A stretch of 64,000 bases of DNA from an uncultured Eubacterium sp. (GCA_958446835.1 CAUCXT010000010.1:1-64000); one strand, 5' to 3'; shown: positions 16,847-25,909, counted from the stretch's first letter. Notes: generated by a model not told the origin, from the sequence alone. Program-made: numbers and translations.

Positions 16847-17518
16847 CTATTTCCCCAGCTTATAGCCCATTCCCCTGACCGTAACTATTATCTTAGGCTG
16901 CGCCGGGTTGTCCTCTATCTTATCGCGCAGTCTTTTTATATACACCGTGAGTGTATTGTCATTCACAAAATCGCCCGCGACATCCCATATCTCCTCAAGC
17001 AGCCTGCTCCTCGTGAGAAGCTTTCCTTCGCTGTTGATGAACGCAAGCAGCAGCCTGTACTCAAGCGCCGACAGATATAGGTCCTGCCCATTCTTATACA
17101 CAACACCCTTGTCCAAATCAACCCTTATGTTGTCCATGTCAAACAGCTTCTGGCTCTTTCCGCATCTTCTCAACACGCTGTTAATGCGCGACACAAGCTC
17201 CCTCGGTCTGAACGGCTTGGCTATATAATCATCCGCTCCAAGATCAAGCCCTGTCACCACGCTGAACTCATCACCGGAGGCGGTCAAAAAAATCACCGGA
17301 AGCTGCCTCACCTTCTTTATCGCCGAACAGAGTGAAAATCCATTTCCTTCATTTAGGGACACATCCAAAAGGACAAGGTCATACTCAGCCCCCTCAAGCA
17401 GACTGAGCGCCTTCTTCTGTCCGTCCGTATTTTCCACAACAAACCCTTCCGTGTGCAGAAAATCCTTGAGCGTCCTCACAATCGTTTCATCATCCTCAAC
17501 CAACAATATCTTTGCCAT
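16847..17518 (-). CDS. OmpR-family response regulator of the ABC module
   Basis: 223 aa with a receiver domain (LLVEDDE, phospho-acceptor Asp near 52 in LLDVSL, KPFRPRELVSRI) and a C-terminal winged helix (LTVYIKRLRDKI, VRGMGYKLGK). It is first in a unit regulator-kinase-ATPase-permease and should control the transporter genes. A promoter lies just upstream. Confidence 0.92.
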   Translation of the reverse strand: MAKILLVEDDETIVRTLKDFLHTEGFVVENTDGQKKALSLLEGAEYDLVLLDVSLNEGNGFSLCSAIKKVRQLPVIFLTASGDEFSVVTGLDLGADDYIAKPFRPRELVSRINSVLRRCGKSQKLFDMDNIRVDLDKGVVYKNGQDLYLSALEYRLLLAFINSEGKLLTRSRLLEEIWDVAGDFVNDNTLTVYIKRLRDKIEDNPAQPKIIVTVRGMGYKLGK

Positions 17519-17568
17519 ATATAATTTCCTTTTTTATCTTCGCAGCTATATTTTTCATGTCATCCGTT

Positions 17569-17598
17569 ATTGTATACCATAATGTACCTCTTTGGCAA
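17569..17598 (-). promoter_or_regulatory. promoter of the two-component/ABC module
   Basis: On the minus strand TTGCCA (17598-17593) and TACAAT (17574-17569) are 18 bases apart, about 50 bases upstream of the regulator start. Confidence 0.55.
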
Positions 17599-17611
17599 TT
17601 CAATTCATTTC

Positions 17612-17640
17612 TCGACATTTCACGACAATGGTGTTATAAT
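17612..17640 (+). promoter_or_regulatory. promoter of the GNAT gene
   Basis: TCGACA (17612-17617) and consensus TATAAT (17635-17640) are 17 bases apart, 34 bases before the ATG. Confidence 0.7.
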
Positions 17641-17674
17641 CCCTAGAAAACATTCCACAATTGGAGGAATCACA

Positions 17675-18283
17675 ATGAACACACAGAATAACGATACGCT
17701 TTTTAAATCTAAAATATCTAATGTAACCTACAGATTGGCAACCACCGATGACGCTGCTGAGCTGTTAAAGGTATATGAACCTTATGTAAAAAATACGGCG
17801 ATAACCTACGAATACGAAGTTCCAAGTGTTGAGGAATTCGCCTCACGCATTAGTGACGTGCTCACGAAGTTTCCTTACATTGCGGTACTCATCGACGGCA
17901 AAATAAGCGGCTATGCCTATGCACACGCCTTCCACCCGCGCGCCGCATACTCATGGTGCGCTGAGCTTTCAATATACCTTTCAGATAACTGTCATGGCAT
18001 GGGAATCGGACGTGAACTGTACGGAATAATGGAGAATATTTTGAAGAAACAGAACATACTAAACCTCTACTCCTGTGTGGCATACACTGAGGTTGAGGAC
18101 GAATATCTTACACAGGCAAGCGTACACTTCCACGAACATATGGGCTTTAAAATCTGCGCCCACCTGCACAACTGCGGCTATAAATTCAATCGTTGGTATG
18201 ATATGGTATATATGGAAAAAACCATCGGAGAACATATTACAGACACGCCCGCAGTGATACCCTTTAGCAAGCTTGATATATAA
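17675..18283 (+). CDS. GNAT N-acetyltransferase, phosphinothricin-acetyltransferase-like
   Basis: 202 aa from the ATG at 17675, which has GGAGG 7 bases upstream; upstream in-frame sequence overlaps the promoter. The protein resembles the MnaT/Pat (COG1247) branch: YRLATTDDAAELLKVYEPYV near the N-terminus, the AELSIYLSDNCHGMGIGRELY acetyl-CoA loop, and HEHMGFKICAHLHNCGYKFNRWYDMVYM near the end. Such enzymes acetylate small amines such as methionine sulfone or phosphinothricin. It is a single-gene unit with its own promoter and a very strong terminator. Confidence 0.88.
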   Translation: MNTQNNDTLFKSKISNVTYRLATTDDAAELLKVYEPYVKNTAITYEYEVPSVEEFASRISDVLTKFPYIAVLIDGKISGYAYAHAFHPRAAYSWCAELSIYLSDNCHGMGIGRELYGIMENILKKQNILNLYSCVAYTEVEDEYLTQASVHFHEHMGFKICAHLHNCGYKFNRWYDMVYMEKTIGEHITDTPAVIPFSKLDI

Positions 18284-18300
18284 TCATTGAAAATACTGCA

Positions 18301-18360
18301 AAATCCCGGTTTCATACATGACATATTTCAATTCATGTATGAAACCGGGATTTTCTTTTT
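18301..18360. terminator. strong terminator after the GNAT gene
   Basis: Arms 18301-18321 and 18333-18353 are perfectly complementary over 21 bp around an 11-base loop, followed by TCTTTTTTT on the plus strand. It also lies beyond the stop of the minus-strand queT gene and may serve both. Confidence 0.93.
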
Positions 18361-18427
18361 TATATTTATAATGATATGTAACCGCTATCATTCCTTTGAC
18401 AGGAGCCAGCCCCTTGTCACAAAGTTT

Positions 18428-18913
18428 TTATTGACGGAATATTGCTTTTTTGTGCTTATCAAGAGCAAACAAGAGAATCATTCCGAATATATAGCATGAG
18501 ATAACCTCCCCTGCACCTACTGTAATCATAAGATACCAGTAAGCATCCGTGACGCCGTAGGCAGTCTGGAGCACCCATGGCACTATAAGCATATTGGCGA
18601 TAATCGGTGGTAGCGGAACAAGCCACTTATGCTTTCGCAAAAGATATGAGCCAACACAGCCGATAAGTGTCGCTATCGTTCCGAACACGATATCAAGCAC
18701 TGCCCCTGCCGTGAGTATATTTGCAAGGAAACAGCCAATCGTTACCCCCGGTATGGCGGAAGGAATAAAATAAGGCAGTATGGTAAGCGCCTCCGAAAAT
18801 CTTACCTGAATAGCTCCGCTTGATAAGCCAAGAACTGCTGCTAATTCAGTAAGCACAACATAAAGGGCTGCAATTACCGCTGCCTGAGTGATAAATAATA
18901 CTTTCTTGTTCAT
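18428..18913 (-). CDS. queT: QueT-family queuosine-precursor ECF transporter S component
   Basis: 161 aa, five to six hydrophobic segments. Family features include AALYVVLTELAAVLGLSSGAIQVRFSEALTILP near the N-terminus and PGVTIGCFLANILTAGAVLDIVFGTIATL in the middle. QueT binds a queuosine precursor (preQ1 or preQ0) in the membrane and works with a shared ECF energising module encoded elsewhere. The assignment is supported by the preQ1-I riboswitch directly upstream, whose 3' tail includes the ribosome site. Start ATG at 18913 with AAGGAG upstream. Confidence 0.92.
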   Translation of the reverse strand: MNKKVLFITQAAVIAALYVVLTELAAVLGLSSGAIQVRFSEALTILPYFIPSAIPGVTIGCFLANILTAGAVLDIVFGTIATLIGCVGSYLLRKHKWLVPLPPIIANMLIVPWVLQTAYGVTDAYWYLMITVGAGEVISCYIFGMILLFALDKHKKAIFRQ

Positions 18914-18921
18914 TTTTTAAT

Positions 18922-18963
18922 CTCCTTAGTTTTGTTTTACGAGTGGATGGTTACGAACACTCG
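18922..18963 (-). promoter_or_regulatory. preQ1-I riboswitch before queT
   Basis: On the minus strand the stem GAGTG...CACTC encloses the loop TTCGTAACCATC, followed by the A-rich tail AAAACAAAACTAAGGAG. This matches the compact preQ1 class I aptamer. The tail's CUAAGGAG contains the Shine-Dalgarno site, so ligand binding should block translation of queT. Confidence 0.9.
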
Positions 18964-19017
18964 GATATTAATACAGACTTTATCTCGCAAAATCCTCTAT
19001 TCTTAATACTGTGAAAA

Positions 19018-19040
19018 TAGGGGCTTTGTTTAACAAAGCC
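19018..19040 (-). terminator. terminator after truncated solute-binding lipoprotein
   Basis: On the minus strand GGCTTTGT (19040-19033) and ACAAAGCC (19029-19022) form an 8-bp stem with a 3-base loop, followed by CCTATTTTC. The T-run is short, so strength is moderate. Confidence 0.6.
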
Positions 19041-19084
19041 TGCTTAATATATCACTATTTTCCAACAAATGCAAGTACTTTTTG

Positions 19085-19645
19085 TCATTCAGCAGATGTT
19101 GTCTCCTCCACAGGGAACCACTTCTCATTCAGTTCTTCAAGCTTTCCGTTGTTTTTGAGTATAGCTATAGATTTGTTAAGGACATTGAGAAGCTTATTGT
19201 TTCCCGATTTCACAACAGCTGCCAGTTCATTTCCGTTGTCATCCGTATAATATGAAGCTGAGAAATCATACACATCGTCAATTATATCAGATATAGCAAC
19301 TCCGCTTATCACACAGTCAAAAGCGCTGGTGTCAAGCTCAGCATATATTCCTGTATACTTCATCCTGACAAACCTTACATCAAGAAAAGTCAACTCACCA
19401 ATCGCCTTGGCAAGATCAATCTCAAAGCCCTCAACCTTTCCATCCTCATCCTCTGTTATATACGGACTTGACGATATTCCCACGAGCAGTACCCCGTCCT
19501 CTATGGTAGTTCCGCTCTTAACCTCAACCTCCGCCGTAGGAGCCTCGGTGCTCTCAGGCTGCACATCTGCTTTTTTTGAACAGCCGGCAAGAACTGTGAG
19601 ACATAAACCAAACATTACTATATATTTAAGACATTTTCTTTTCAA
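19085..19645 (-). CDS. solute-binding-protein-3-like lipoprotein lacking lobe II
   Basis: 186 aa. A lipoprotein signal ends in LAGC (Cys near 21). Residues 48-130 match lobe I of amino-acid ABC-transporter binding proteins (LLVGISSSPYITEDEDGKVEGFEIDLAKAIG, DCVISGVAISDIIDDVYDFSASYYT). The sequence then jumps to the usual C-terminal helix (NKLLNVLNKSIAILKNNGKLEELNEKWF). The 80-90 residues that form lobe II in normal 250-280-aa members are missing, yet the frame is open and the ends intact. No permease or ATPase is adjacent. It may be a sensor, a ligand scavenger or a decayed gene. Confidence 0.8.
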   Translation of the reverse strand: MKRKCLKYIVMFGLCLTVLAGCSKKADVQPESTEAPTAEVEVKSGTTIEDGVLLVGISSSPYITEDEDGKVEGFEIDLAKAIGELTFLDVRFVRMKYTGIYAELDTSAFDCVISGVAISDIIDDVYDFSASYYTDDNGNELAAVVKSGNNKLLNVLNKSIAILKNNGKLEELNEKWFPVEETTSAE

Positions 19646-19693
19646 ACTCTGACACCTTCCTTATAATAGCTTAAATAACCATATGAAAATATA

Positions 19694-20872
19694 TTATAGC
19701 ATATATTCCGCCATAACGGTGTTACTTACATCAATTCCCATATCTGTAAGCCTTATCCTGCCGCCTTCGCGCTTAATAAGCCCCTGCCTAATCTGTCTTT
19801 GAGCGATGTCACCGTAGACCTCATCAAAGCTTCTGCCAAACGAAGCCTCAAAACTCTCTGTGGAGATTCCATCCATCATGCGAAGCCCAAGAAACATGAA
19901 TTCTTCCATCTCATCATTCTGTGTGAGAAGCTCCTCCTCACTATGATTGCCAATAGGATTTTTAATATACTTCTCTAAATCAGGCGTATTCGTAAATCTT
20001 CTTGACTGCGGATAATACTCCGACTTCTTTAAAAGTGAGGCTGCTGCCACTCCGAAGCCTATATAATCTGTTCTTTTCCAGTACGATATATTGTGGCGGC
20101 ACTCAAAGCCCGGTCTGGCATAGTTTGAAATCTCATATCTGTAGTAGCCCGCATCCGCCAATATTTTCTTCGTCAACGCATACATCTGCCTGTCCTCATC
20201 CTCTGACGGAATAATCTTCCCATCTGAGCGCTCAACCATATCAAAAAGTGGCGTGCCCTCCTCAACAATAAGACTGTATGCCGAAATGTGCTCCGGGTTA
20301 AGTTTCACTATCTTTTCAAGGTTAGACTGATATCCTGCAACCGTCTGGTAAGGAATAGCCGACATAATATCGATATTGATATTGTCAAATCCGGCTTCCC
20401 TTGCAGCATAATATGACTCCTCAAACTGTTCATAGGTGTGTATCCTGCCCAGCGCCCTAAGCTCCCTGTCATCCGGAGACTGAAGTCCTATACTCAGCCT
20501 GTTCACGCCCATACTCCTGTATGCTGTGAGCTTCTCAGTATTAAGCGTCCCCGGATTGCACTCTACAGTAATCTCCGCATCCTCCGCCACAGCAAAAGCA
20601 TCGCGAACCACACCCATTATCTTCATGAATAACTGTGGTAAAAGAATCGATGGAGTACCGCCGCCAAAAAATATAGTGCTTATGCTTCTATCGTCACCAT
20701 TTTTTACTGCTTCCTTTCCCGCATGCGCAATCTCAGCACACAGCGCATCGACATATCGCTCCTTCGTGTCATCATCTGCCGGTGCGGAGCAAAAATCGCA
20801 GTATATACATTTTGAAATGCAAAAGGGGATATGTATATATATCCCCTTCTGTGTCTTTATATCACAGCTCAT
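19694..20872 (-). CDS. hemW: HemW radical SAM heme chaperone
   Basis: 392 aa. The radical SAM motif CISKCIYC is near residues 18-25, following GIYIHIPF. Further landmarks are IFFGGGTPS near 68, ITVECNPGT, LSIGLQS near 126 and the C-terminal HemN_C-like winged helix. Formerly called HemN-like coproporphyrinogen oxidase, HemW is now known to bind heme and transfer it to acceptors. ATG at 20872 has GAGG 5 bases upstream. The gap to gltX is 14 bases, so lepA-gltX-hemW reads as one unit; lepA-hemW adjacency is classic in Firmicutes. Confidence 0.95.
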   Translation of the reverse strand: MSCDIKTQKGIYIHIPFCISKCIYCDFCSAPADDDTKERYVDALCAEIAHAGKEAVKNGDDRSISTIFFGGGTPSILLPQLFMKIMGVVRDAFAVAEDAEITVECNPGTLNTEKLTAYRSMGVNRLSIGLQSPDDRELRALGRIHTYEQFEESYYAAREAGFDNINIDIMSAIPYQTVAGYQSNLEKIVKLNPEHISAYSLIVEEGTPLFDMVERSDGKIIPSEDEDRQMYALTKKILADAGYYRYEISNYARPGFECRHNISYWKRTDYIGFGVAAASLLKKSEYYPQSRRFTNTPDLEKYIKNPIGNHSEEELLTQNDEMEEFMFLGLRMMDGISTESFEASFGRSFDEVYGDIAQRQIRQGLIKREGGRIRLTDMGIDVSNTVMAEYML

Positions 20873-20886
20873 TCAGACCTCATTTA

Positions 20887-22554
20887 TTAGTTGAGCTTCC
20901 CAAGCATATTGTTGATACGCTCGCGCATCTTGTCCTCACCCATGATATGAAGAATTGTCCACAAATCAGGTGAATTGGAAGCTCCGGTGATTGTAATACG
21001 CAGAATCTCAGCTACATCCGAAACACTTCCCTTGAAGTTCTCAGGGTTAGCCTTGTATGCCTTCATATCGGAAGCAAATCCGCACTCATCAGCGATTGCC
21101 TTTACATTGTTAAACCAGCCGTTGTTATCTGCACTGTGGTCATAAGAAGCAAGGTACTTCTCAAGAATCTCGCGAACCTGTGCATTGTCATACTTGAACT
21201 CATAGTTCGGAACGAATGTCTCGTCAAAGAAGAATGAGAACATAGGCATAATCTGCTTAGCATACTCGAAATCCTTACGTCTTCTCTTCTGGCCTACACC
21301 CATAAACAGCTCAAGAGCCTTCTTGAAGTACTCAGGTGACTTAAAGTAGACGTCAACCATATCCTTGTTGTACTCCTTATTCCACTCATAGAGAAAATCA
21401 TAGATTTCATCTGTATCCATCTTGGCAAACTCGTTGCGGCAGATGTTGTGAAGCTTATCCATATCAAAAAGCGCTCCCGACTGTGCCATCTTGTGCACGT
21501 CGAACTTGAACTCTTCAATCGGTGAATCAGGGTGCTTGTCATACCACTCCTCAAAATTGGAGTTTAAGAGTGTCATAAGATATACCTTTACACAGTGAGG
21601 ATGATATCCGTCCTGGCGGTAGAAATCAAGTGAAAGCTCAGGGTCCTTTCTCTTAGAAAGCTTTCTCTTGCTCATTGTGCCATCCTCAAGCTGCTCCATC
21701 TTCATAAGGTGAGCTGTGTGCGCATAATCAGGTCTCTTAAAGCCAAGTATATTGAAAAGCTCAATATGTGTAGGAACGCTTGAAAGCCACTCCTCACCAC
21801 GGATTACAAGTGTTGTTCCCATAAGATGATCGTCTATGGCATGTGCAAAATGGTAGGTCGGTATTCCGTCCGACTTAAGAATGATAACATCCTGAATATT
21901 CTCAGGGAATGAGATTTCTCCCTTGATTGTATCCTTAAATGTAACCTCCTTACCCTCAACGCCCTGTGAACGAAGTCGCATAACATAAGGCTTGCCTGCC
22001 TTTATATTAGCCTCAACCTCCTCGAGAGTGAGGTTACGGCACTTAGCCCACTTAGTGTGGTATCCTGTAAGGATGTCATGCTTCATCTGCTCTTCCTTAA
22101 TCTCGTTGAGCTCCTCCTCTGTACAGAAGCAAGGGTAAGCAAGCCCCTTTCTGACTAAATCCTTAACGTAGGTCTGGTAAATCTCAGCTCTCTGTCTCTG
22201 GAAATAAGGACCATACTTGTTAATCTCAGGATTATCGATTCCTGCTCCCTCGTCGAACTCGATACCGAAATAGCGGAGAACATTGATGATGATATCAACT
22301 GCTCCCTCAACCTCTCTCTTGGCATCTGTATCCTCTATTCTGAGATAGAAGGTTCCACCGCTCTGATGTGCGATTCTCTCATCCGCAAGCGCACCATAAA
22401 GATTTCCAAGGTGGATAAAGCCTGTAGGGCTAGGCGCAAGTCTTGTCACCTGCGCTCCCTTCTTAAGCTCTCTTGCCGGAAACTGCTTCTCCCAATAATC
22501 CGGTGTCTTATCAATGCCAGGCAGACATAACTCTGCAAGTCTGTTGTAATCCAT
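20887..22554 (-). CDS. gltX: glutamyl-tRNA synthetase
   Basis: 555 aa from the ATG at 22554 (GGAGG 8 bases upstream); an in-frame TTG at 22569 overlaps the ribosome site. Class I synthetase: the HIGH-type motif is PSPTGFIHLGN near residue 41, the KMSKS-type loop is SKRKLSKRKDP, and RIEDTD is near 78. It charges tRNA-Glu and, in Clostridia using the amidotransferase route, often tRNA-Gln as well. It differs from the shorter canonical bacterial GluRS by C-terminal length. It lies between lepA and hemW, a position not seen in Bacillus. Confidence 0.93.
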   Translation of the reverse strand: MDYNRLAELCLPGIDKTPDYWEKQFPARELKKGAQVTRLAPSPTGFIHLGNLYGALADERIAHQSGGTFYLRIEDTDAKREVEGAVDIIINVLRYFGIEFDEGAGIDNPEINKYGPYFQRQRAEIYQTYVKDLVRKGLAYPCFCTEEELNEIKEEQMKHDILTGYHTKWAKCRNLTLEEVEANIKAGKPYVMRLRSQGVEGKEVTFKDTIKGEISFPENIQDVIILKSDGIPTYHFAHAIDDHLMGTTLVIRGEEWLSSVPTHIELFNILGFKRPDYAHTAHLMKMEQLEDGTMSKRKLSKRKDPELSLDFYRQDGYHPHCVKVYLMTLLNSNFEEWYDKHPDSPIEEFKFDVHKMAQSGALFDMDKLHNICRNEFAKMDTDEIYDFLYEWNKEYNKDMVDVYFKSPEYFKKALELFMGVGQKRRRKDFEYAKQIMPMFSFFFDETFVPNYEFKYDNAQVREILEKYLASYDHSADNNGWFNNVKAIADECGFASDMKAYKANPENFKGSVSDVAEILRITITGASNSPDLWTILHIMGEDKMRERINNMLGKLN

Positions 22555-22577
22555 TATCTTTTCCTCCAAATAAATTT

Positions 22578-24389
22578 TTAATTGTCATCAAGCTTGAGCA
22601 CAGCCATGAATGCCTTCTGCGGTATCTCGACATTGCCGAACTGTCTCATTCGCTTCTTTCCTTCCTTCTGCTTCTCAAGAAGCTTTTTCTTACGGGAGAT
22701 ATCGCCACCATAGCACTTTGCAAGAACGTCCTTGCGCATAGCCTTTACCGTCTCACGTGCAACGATTCTTCCGCCGATAGCAGCCTGTATAGGAATCTCA
22801 AAGAGCTGTCTCGGAATCTCGTCCTTGAGCTTCTCACACATCTTTCTTCCTCGCTCTGCCGCACTGTCGGCATGCACAATAAACGAAAGTGCATCGACCT
22901 CTTCCTTATTTACAAGAATATCCAGCTTACAAAGCTTCGACTGAACATATCCCTTAAGCTCATAATCAAACGAAGCGTAACCTCTTGAGCGCGACTTGAG
23001 CGCATCAAAGAAATCATATATTATCTCATTGAGTGGAAGCTCATACTTGAGAAGCGCTCTCGTTGTCTCCATGTATTCCATTCCAAGGTAGACACCTCTT
23101 CTCTGCTGGCACAGCTCCATTATCGGTCCGACAAACTCCGTCGTAACCATAATCTCTGCCGACACAACAGGCTCCTCCATGAACTCTATCTCCGATGGAT
23201 CCGGAAGGTTGGACGGATTGGTAAGTTCCATGACCGTGCCATCCGTCTTATGAACCTTGTAGATAACGCCCGGCGCAGTTGTCACAAGGTCAAGGTCATA
23301 TTCACGTTCAAGTCTTTCCTGTATGATTTCAAGATGTAACAGTCCAAGGAAACCGCATCTGAAACCGAAGCCAAGTGCAACCGATGTCTCCGGCTCATAT
23401 TGAAGTGACGCATCATTGAGCTGAAGCTTCTCAAGCGCATCGCGCAAATCGGTATAGTGTGCTCCATCCGCCGGATACATACCGCAGTAAACCATCGGAT
23501 TGACCTTCTTGTATCCCGGAAGCGGCTCGGCACAAGGTCTTTCTGCATCTGTCACAGTATCACCGACTCTTGTATCTCGAACATTCTTGATACTTGCAGT
23601 TATATATCCAACCATTCCTGCCGTCAATTCATCGCATGGTATAAACTGTCCTGCTCCGAAATAACCTACCTCCACAGTGTCAAACTCCGCTCCTGTAGCC
23701 ATCATCCTTATCTTGGTGCCCTTCTTTACCGTGCCTTCCTTGATACGGCAGAACACGATGACACCCTTGTAAGGGTCATAGAGCGAATCAAAGATAAGCG
23801 CTGCCAGAGGGTTGTCCTTCGAGCCTGTCGGTGCAGGAATCTTATGAACAACGGCTTCAAGCACCTGATCAATATTTATTCCGTTCTTGGCAGAGATAAG
23901 CGGTGCGTCATGTGCCTCAAGCCCAATCACGTCCTCTATCTCATCAATCACTCTCTGCGGCTCCGCACTCGGAAGGTCAATCTTGTTGATGACCGGAATG
24001 ACATCAAGGTCATGGTCAAGTGCAAGGTATACATTTGCAAGCGTCTGCGCTTCAATTCCCTGTGCAGCATCAACCACAAGAATCGCTCCATCACATGCCG
24101 CAAGGCTTCTTGAAACCTCATAGTTAAAATCCACATGTCCCGGTGTGTCAATCAGGTTAAAGATATACTCCTCGCCGTCCTGAGCCTTATATACAACACG
24201 TACCGTCTGGGACTTGATTGTTATTCCTCTCTCCCTCTCAATATCCATGTTGTCAAGTACCTGCGCCTGCATCTCACGGCTTGTAAGCAGTCCGGTCTTC
24301 TCAATAATACGGTCCGCAAGGGTGGATTTGCCATGGTCAATGTGGGCTATAATACAAAAATTACGAATCTTACTCTGGTCTATGGACAT
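22578..24389 (-). CDS. lepA: elongation factor 4 (LepA)
   Basis: 603 aa from the ATG at 24389, which has GAGG 6 bases upstream; an ATG at 24401 overlaps that site. Translational GTPase: AHIDHGKST (G1), RGITI (G2), DTPGHVDF (G3), NKIDLPSA (G4), then EF-G-like domains and the LepA C-terminal domain (CYGGDISRKKKLLEKQKEGKKRMR). It remodels stalled ribosomes. Leads the lepA-gltX-hemW unit. Confidence 0.97.
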   Translation of the reverse strand: MSIDQSKIRNFCIIAHIDHGKSTLADRIIEKTGLLTSREMQAQVLDNMDIERERGITIKSQTVRVVYKAQDGEEYIFNLIDTPGHVDFNYEVSRSLAACDGAILVVDAAQGIEAQTLANVYLALDHDLDVIPVINKIDLPSAEPQRVIDEIEDVIGLEAHDAPLISAKNGINIDQVLEAVVHKIPAPTGSKDNPLAALIFDSLYDPYKGVIVFCRIKEGTVKKGTKIRMMATGAEFDTVEVGYFGAGQFIPCDELTAGMVGYITASIKNVRDTRVGDTVTDAERPCAEPLPGYKKVNPMVYCGMYPADGAHYTDLRDALEKLQLNDASLQYEPETSVALGFGFRCGFLGLLHLEIIQERLEREYDLDLVTTAPGVIYKVHKTDGTVMELTNPSNLPDPSEIEFMEEPVVSAEIMVTTEFVGPIMELCQQRRGVYLGMEYMETTRALLKYELPLNEIIYDFFDALKSRSRGYASFDYELKGYVQSKLCKLDILVNKEEVDALSFIVHADSAAERGRKMCEKLKDEIPRQLFEIPIQAAIGGRIVARETVKAMRKDVLAKCYGGDISRKKKLLEKQKEGKKRMRQFGNVEIPQKAFMAVLKLDDN

Positions 24390-24544
24390 CTTTTTCCTCA
24401 TTTCTAAATCTTTTACTAAATTAAACAGGCGTTACAATCCGCCATATAACAGTTCATTCATACCAAACTGTCTTGGTTAAAAACATCATAAATCACTATA
24501 TAATACCATATTAATAAAGAAAATGGAAGAGCTTTTTTATCGAC

Positions 24545-24577
24545 AAAATAAAGGAGAGCTCCCTCACAGGAGCCCTC
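24545..24577 (-). terminator. terminator after the Rpn-like gene
   Basis: On the minus strand GAGGGCTCC (24577-24569) pairs with GGAGCTCTC (24562-24554) over 9 bp, followed by CTTTATTTTG. It is about 80 bases past the stop and separates the gene from lepA. Confidence 0.8.
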
Positions 24578-24656
24578 AATCACAATATGACATCTCAAAC
24601 TATACACTGCTTCACGCATACATTATACTCGCGCAATACACTGCTCATAGCGCAGG

Positions 24657-25550
24657 CTATTTCATATCCAGCTTCCACTTTTCAATATCGCTCACCTTTA
24701 CCTCAAGAAGCTTCGCAACCTTTTCAAGTGGAATATTATCCTTTAAAAGCGAACATGCCATTTTTTTCTTGGTCTGCTCTATTCCCTGTTCAACGCCGGC
24801 CTCATAAAGCTTTCTGTCCTCTTCCTCTTTATTATACTCAAATATACTCGTCATCTCGACCTCCGAACGGTTCTTTCGAAGAAATTCTTCAAGGATTCCT
24901 TCCCTGATACACTGCTCTATCGCTAATCTGACTCCATCGTCAAGTGAACCCGTCTCTTTCTTATATCTTCTCACCAAGGACACATACTGCGCGTATTCCC
25001 TCAGTGACCCACACTGTTCCATCAACTTGACATTTCTTCCATAATTCACATTAAAGACACGAACCCTGAGTTCAAGTGCAGGGTCATCCACAGGTGTCAT
25101 AAATGAATCTGACAATCTGTATTCACTTACATCCTCCGTATCCGCTTCCCCATTATAAAACACAATAAAATTCGGTGTCGGCAGTTTTATCAAAGACGGC
25201 GTATATAATGACTTTATATCAACCAGTTCACTGTACTCTGCCGAAATGTAAAACAAATCACGCAAAGGCATATTGGGATTGACCGTTGACTGGTGCTCAT
25301 ACAGATATATATTGGTATCCAGAAGAAATGCCAAATCATTTTTCATTCCCATATAAACCGCATTCTCAAGTGTAACAATCTCAAGACCATCTACATCATC
25401 GTAATGCTTTCCCGATACAGCGTTGTATAATTCAAGCAGCCTCTCTTTGTTTGAAAAAAGCATTCTGAACACCGTATCCTTATACTTGCGGTTAGCCTTA
25501 ATTTCCTTCACAATTTGAATTTCTTCGTTTCCACTGTTTTTACGATTCAT
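24657..25550 (-). CDS. Rpn-like PD-(D/E)XK nuclease-family protein
   Basis: 297 aa from the ATG at 25550, preceded by AGGGAGG; an upstream in-frame start at 25604 has no site. The N-terminal half matches the Rpn/transposase-like nuclease fold of Lachnospiraceae: KYKDTVFRMLFSNKERLLELYNAVSG, then MKNDLAFLLDTNIYLYEHQST (Asp/Glu catalytic candidates) and NFIVFYNG. The C-terminus is a coiled-coil-like tail, a KKK-type stretch and a last small helix. Rpn proteins promote recombination or have anti-phage roles in other bacteria; the function here is unknown. These genes are often multi-copy, and a related-looking gene lies at 56.3 kb. Confidence 0.82.
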   Translation of the reverse strand: MNRKNSGNEEIQIVKEIKANRKYKDTVFRMLFSNKERLLELYNAVSGKHYDDVDGLEIVTLENAVYMGMKNDLAFLLDTNIYLYEHQSTVNPNMPLRDLFYISAEYSELVDIKSLYTPSLIKLPTPNFIVFYNGEADTEDVSEYRLSDSFMTPVDDPALELRVRVFNVNYGRNVKLMEQCGSLREYAQYVSLVRRYKKETGSLDDGVRLAIEQCIREGILEEFLRKNRSEVEMTSIFEYNKEEEDRKLYEAGVEQGIEQTKKKMACSLLKDNIPLEKVAKLLEVKVSDIEKWKLDMK

Positions 25551-25903
25551 CAATGATACCTCCCTGTTATTCATAGAGGACATCATCAGACAGGTGCCGG
25601 ACACCCCTTACACAATCGTCCTCTGCTCAATGTTAATGGAATAAAAGCATAGACTCATGAATAAGAGATGCGCAACATTCGTTACACTTAGAACATAGTT
25701 TTTCAAGAAATATGCTTTAAATTTATTTTACTTCAAAGTATCTTATTTGTCAACACAGCGTTTGGCAATCCTCCGTATTAAAATAACTTGTAAATCCCAT
25801 AATTGTTGTGCTATAATAAATCAACGCAATAAAGTATTGTTGTTTTATTCTGAAAATTTCAAATATAGAACAACCTTGAATTTATCATAGTAAGGAGGCT
25901 TAC
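25551..25903. other. intergenic region between Rpn-like gene and tyrA
   Basis: About 350 bases, AT-rich, holding the tyrA promoter (25788-25817) and the ribosome sites of both flanking genes. I see no open frame or RNA motif in 25600-25780. Confidence 0.4.
25788..25817 (+). promoter_or_regulatory. promoter of tyrA
   Basis: TTGTAA (25788-25793) and consensus TATAAT (25812-25817) are 18 bases apart. The leader is about 85 bases. Confidence 0.6.
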
Positions 25904-25909
25904 TTGCAG

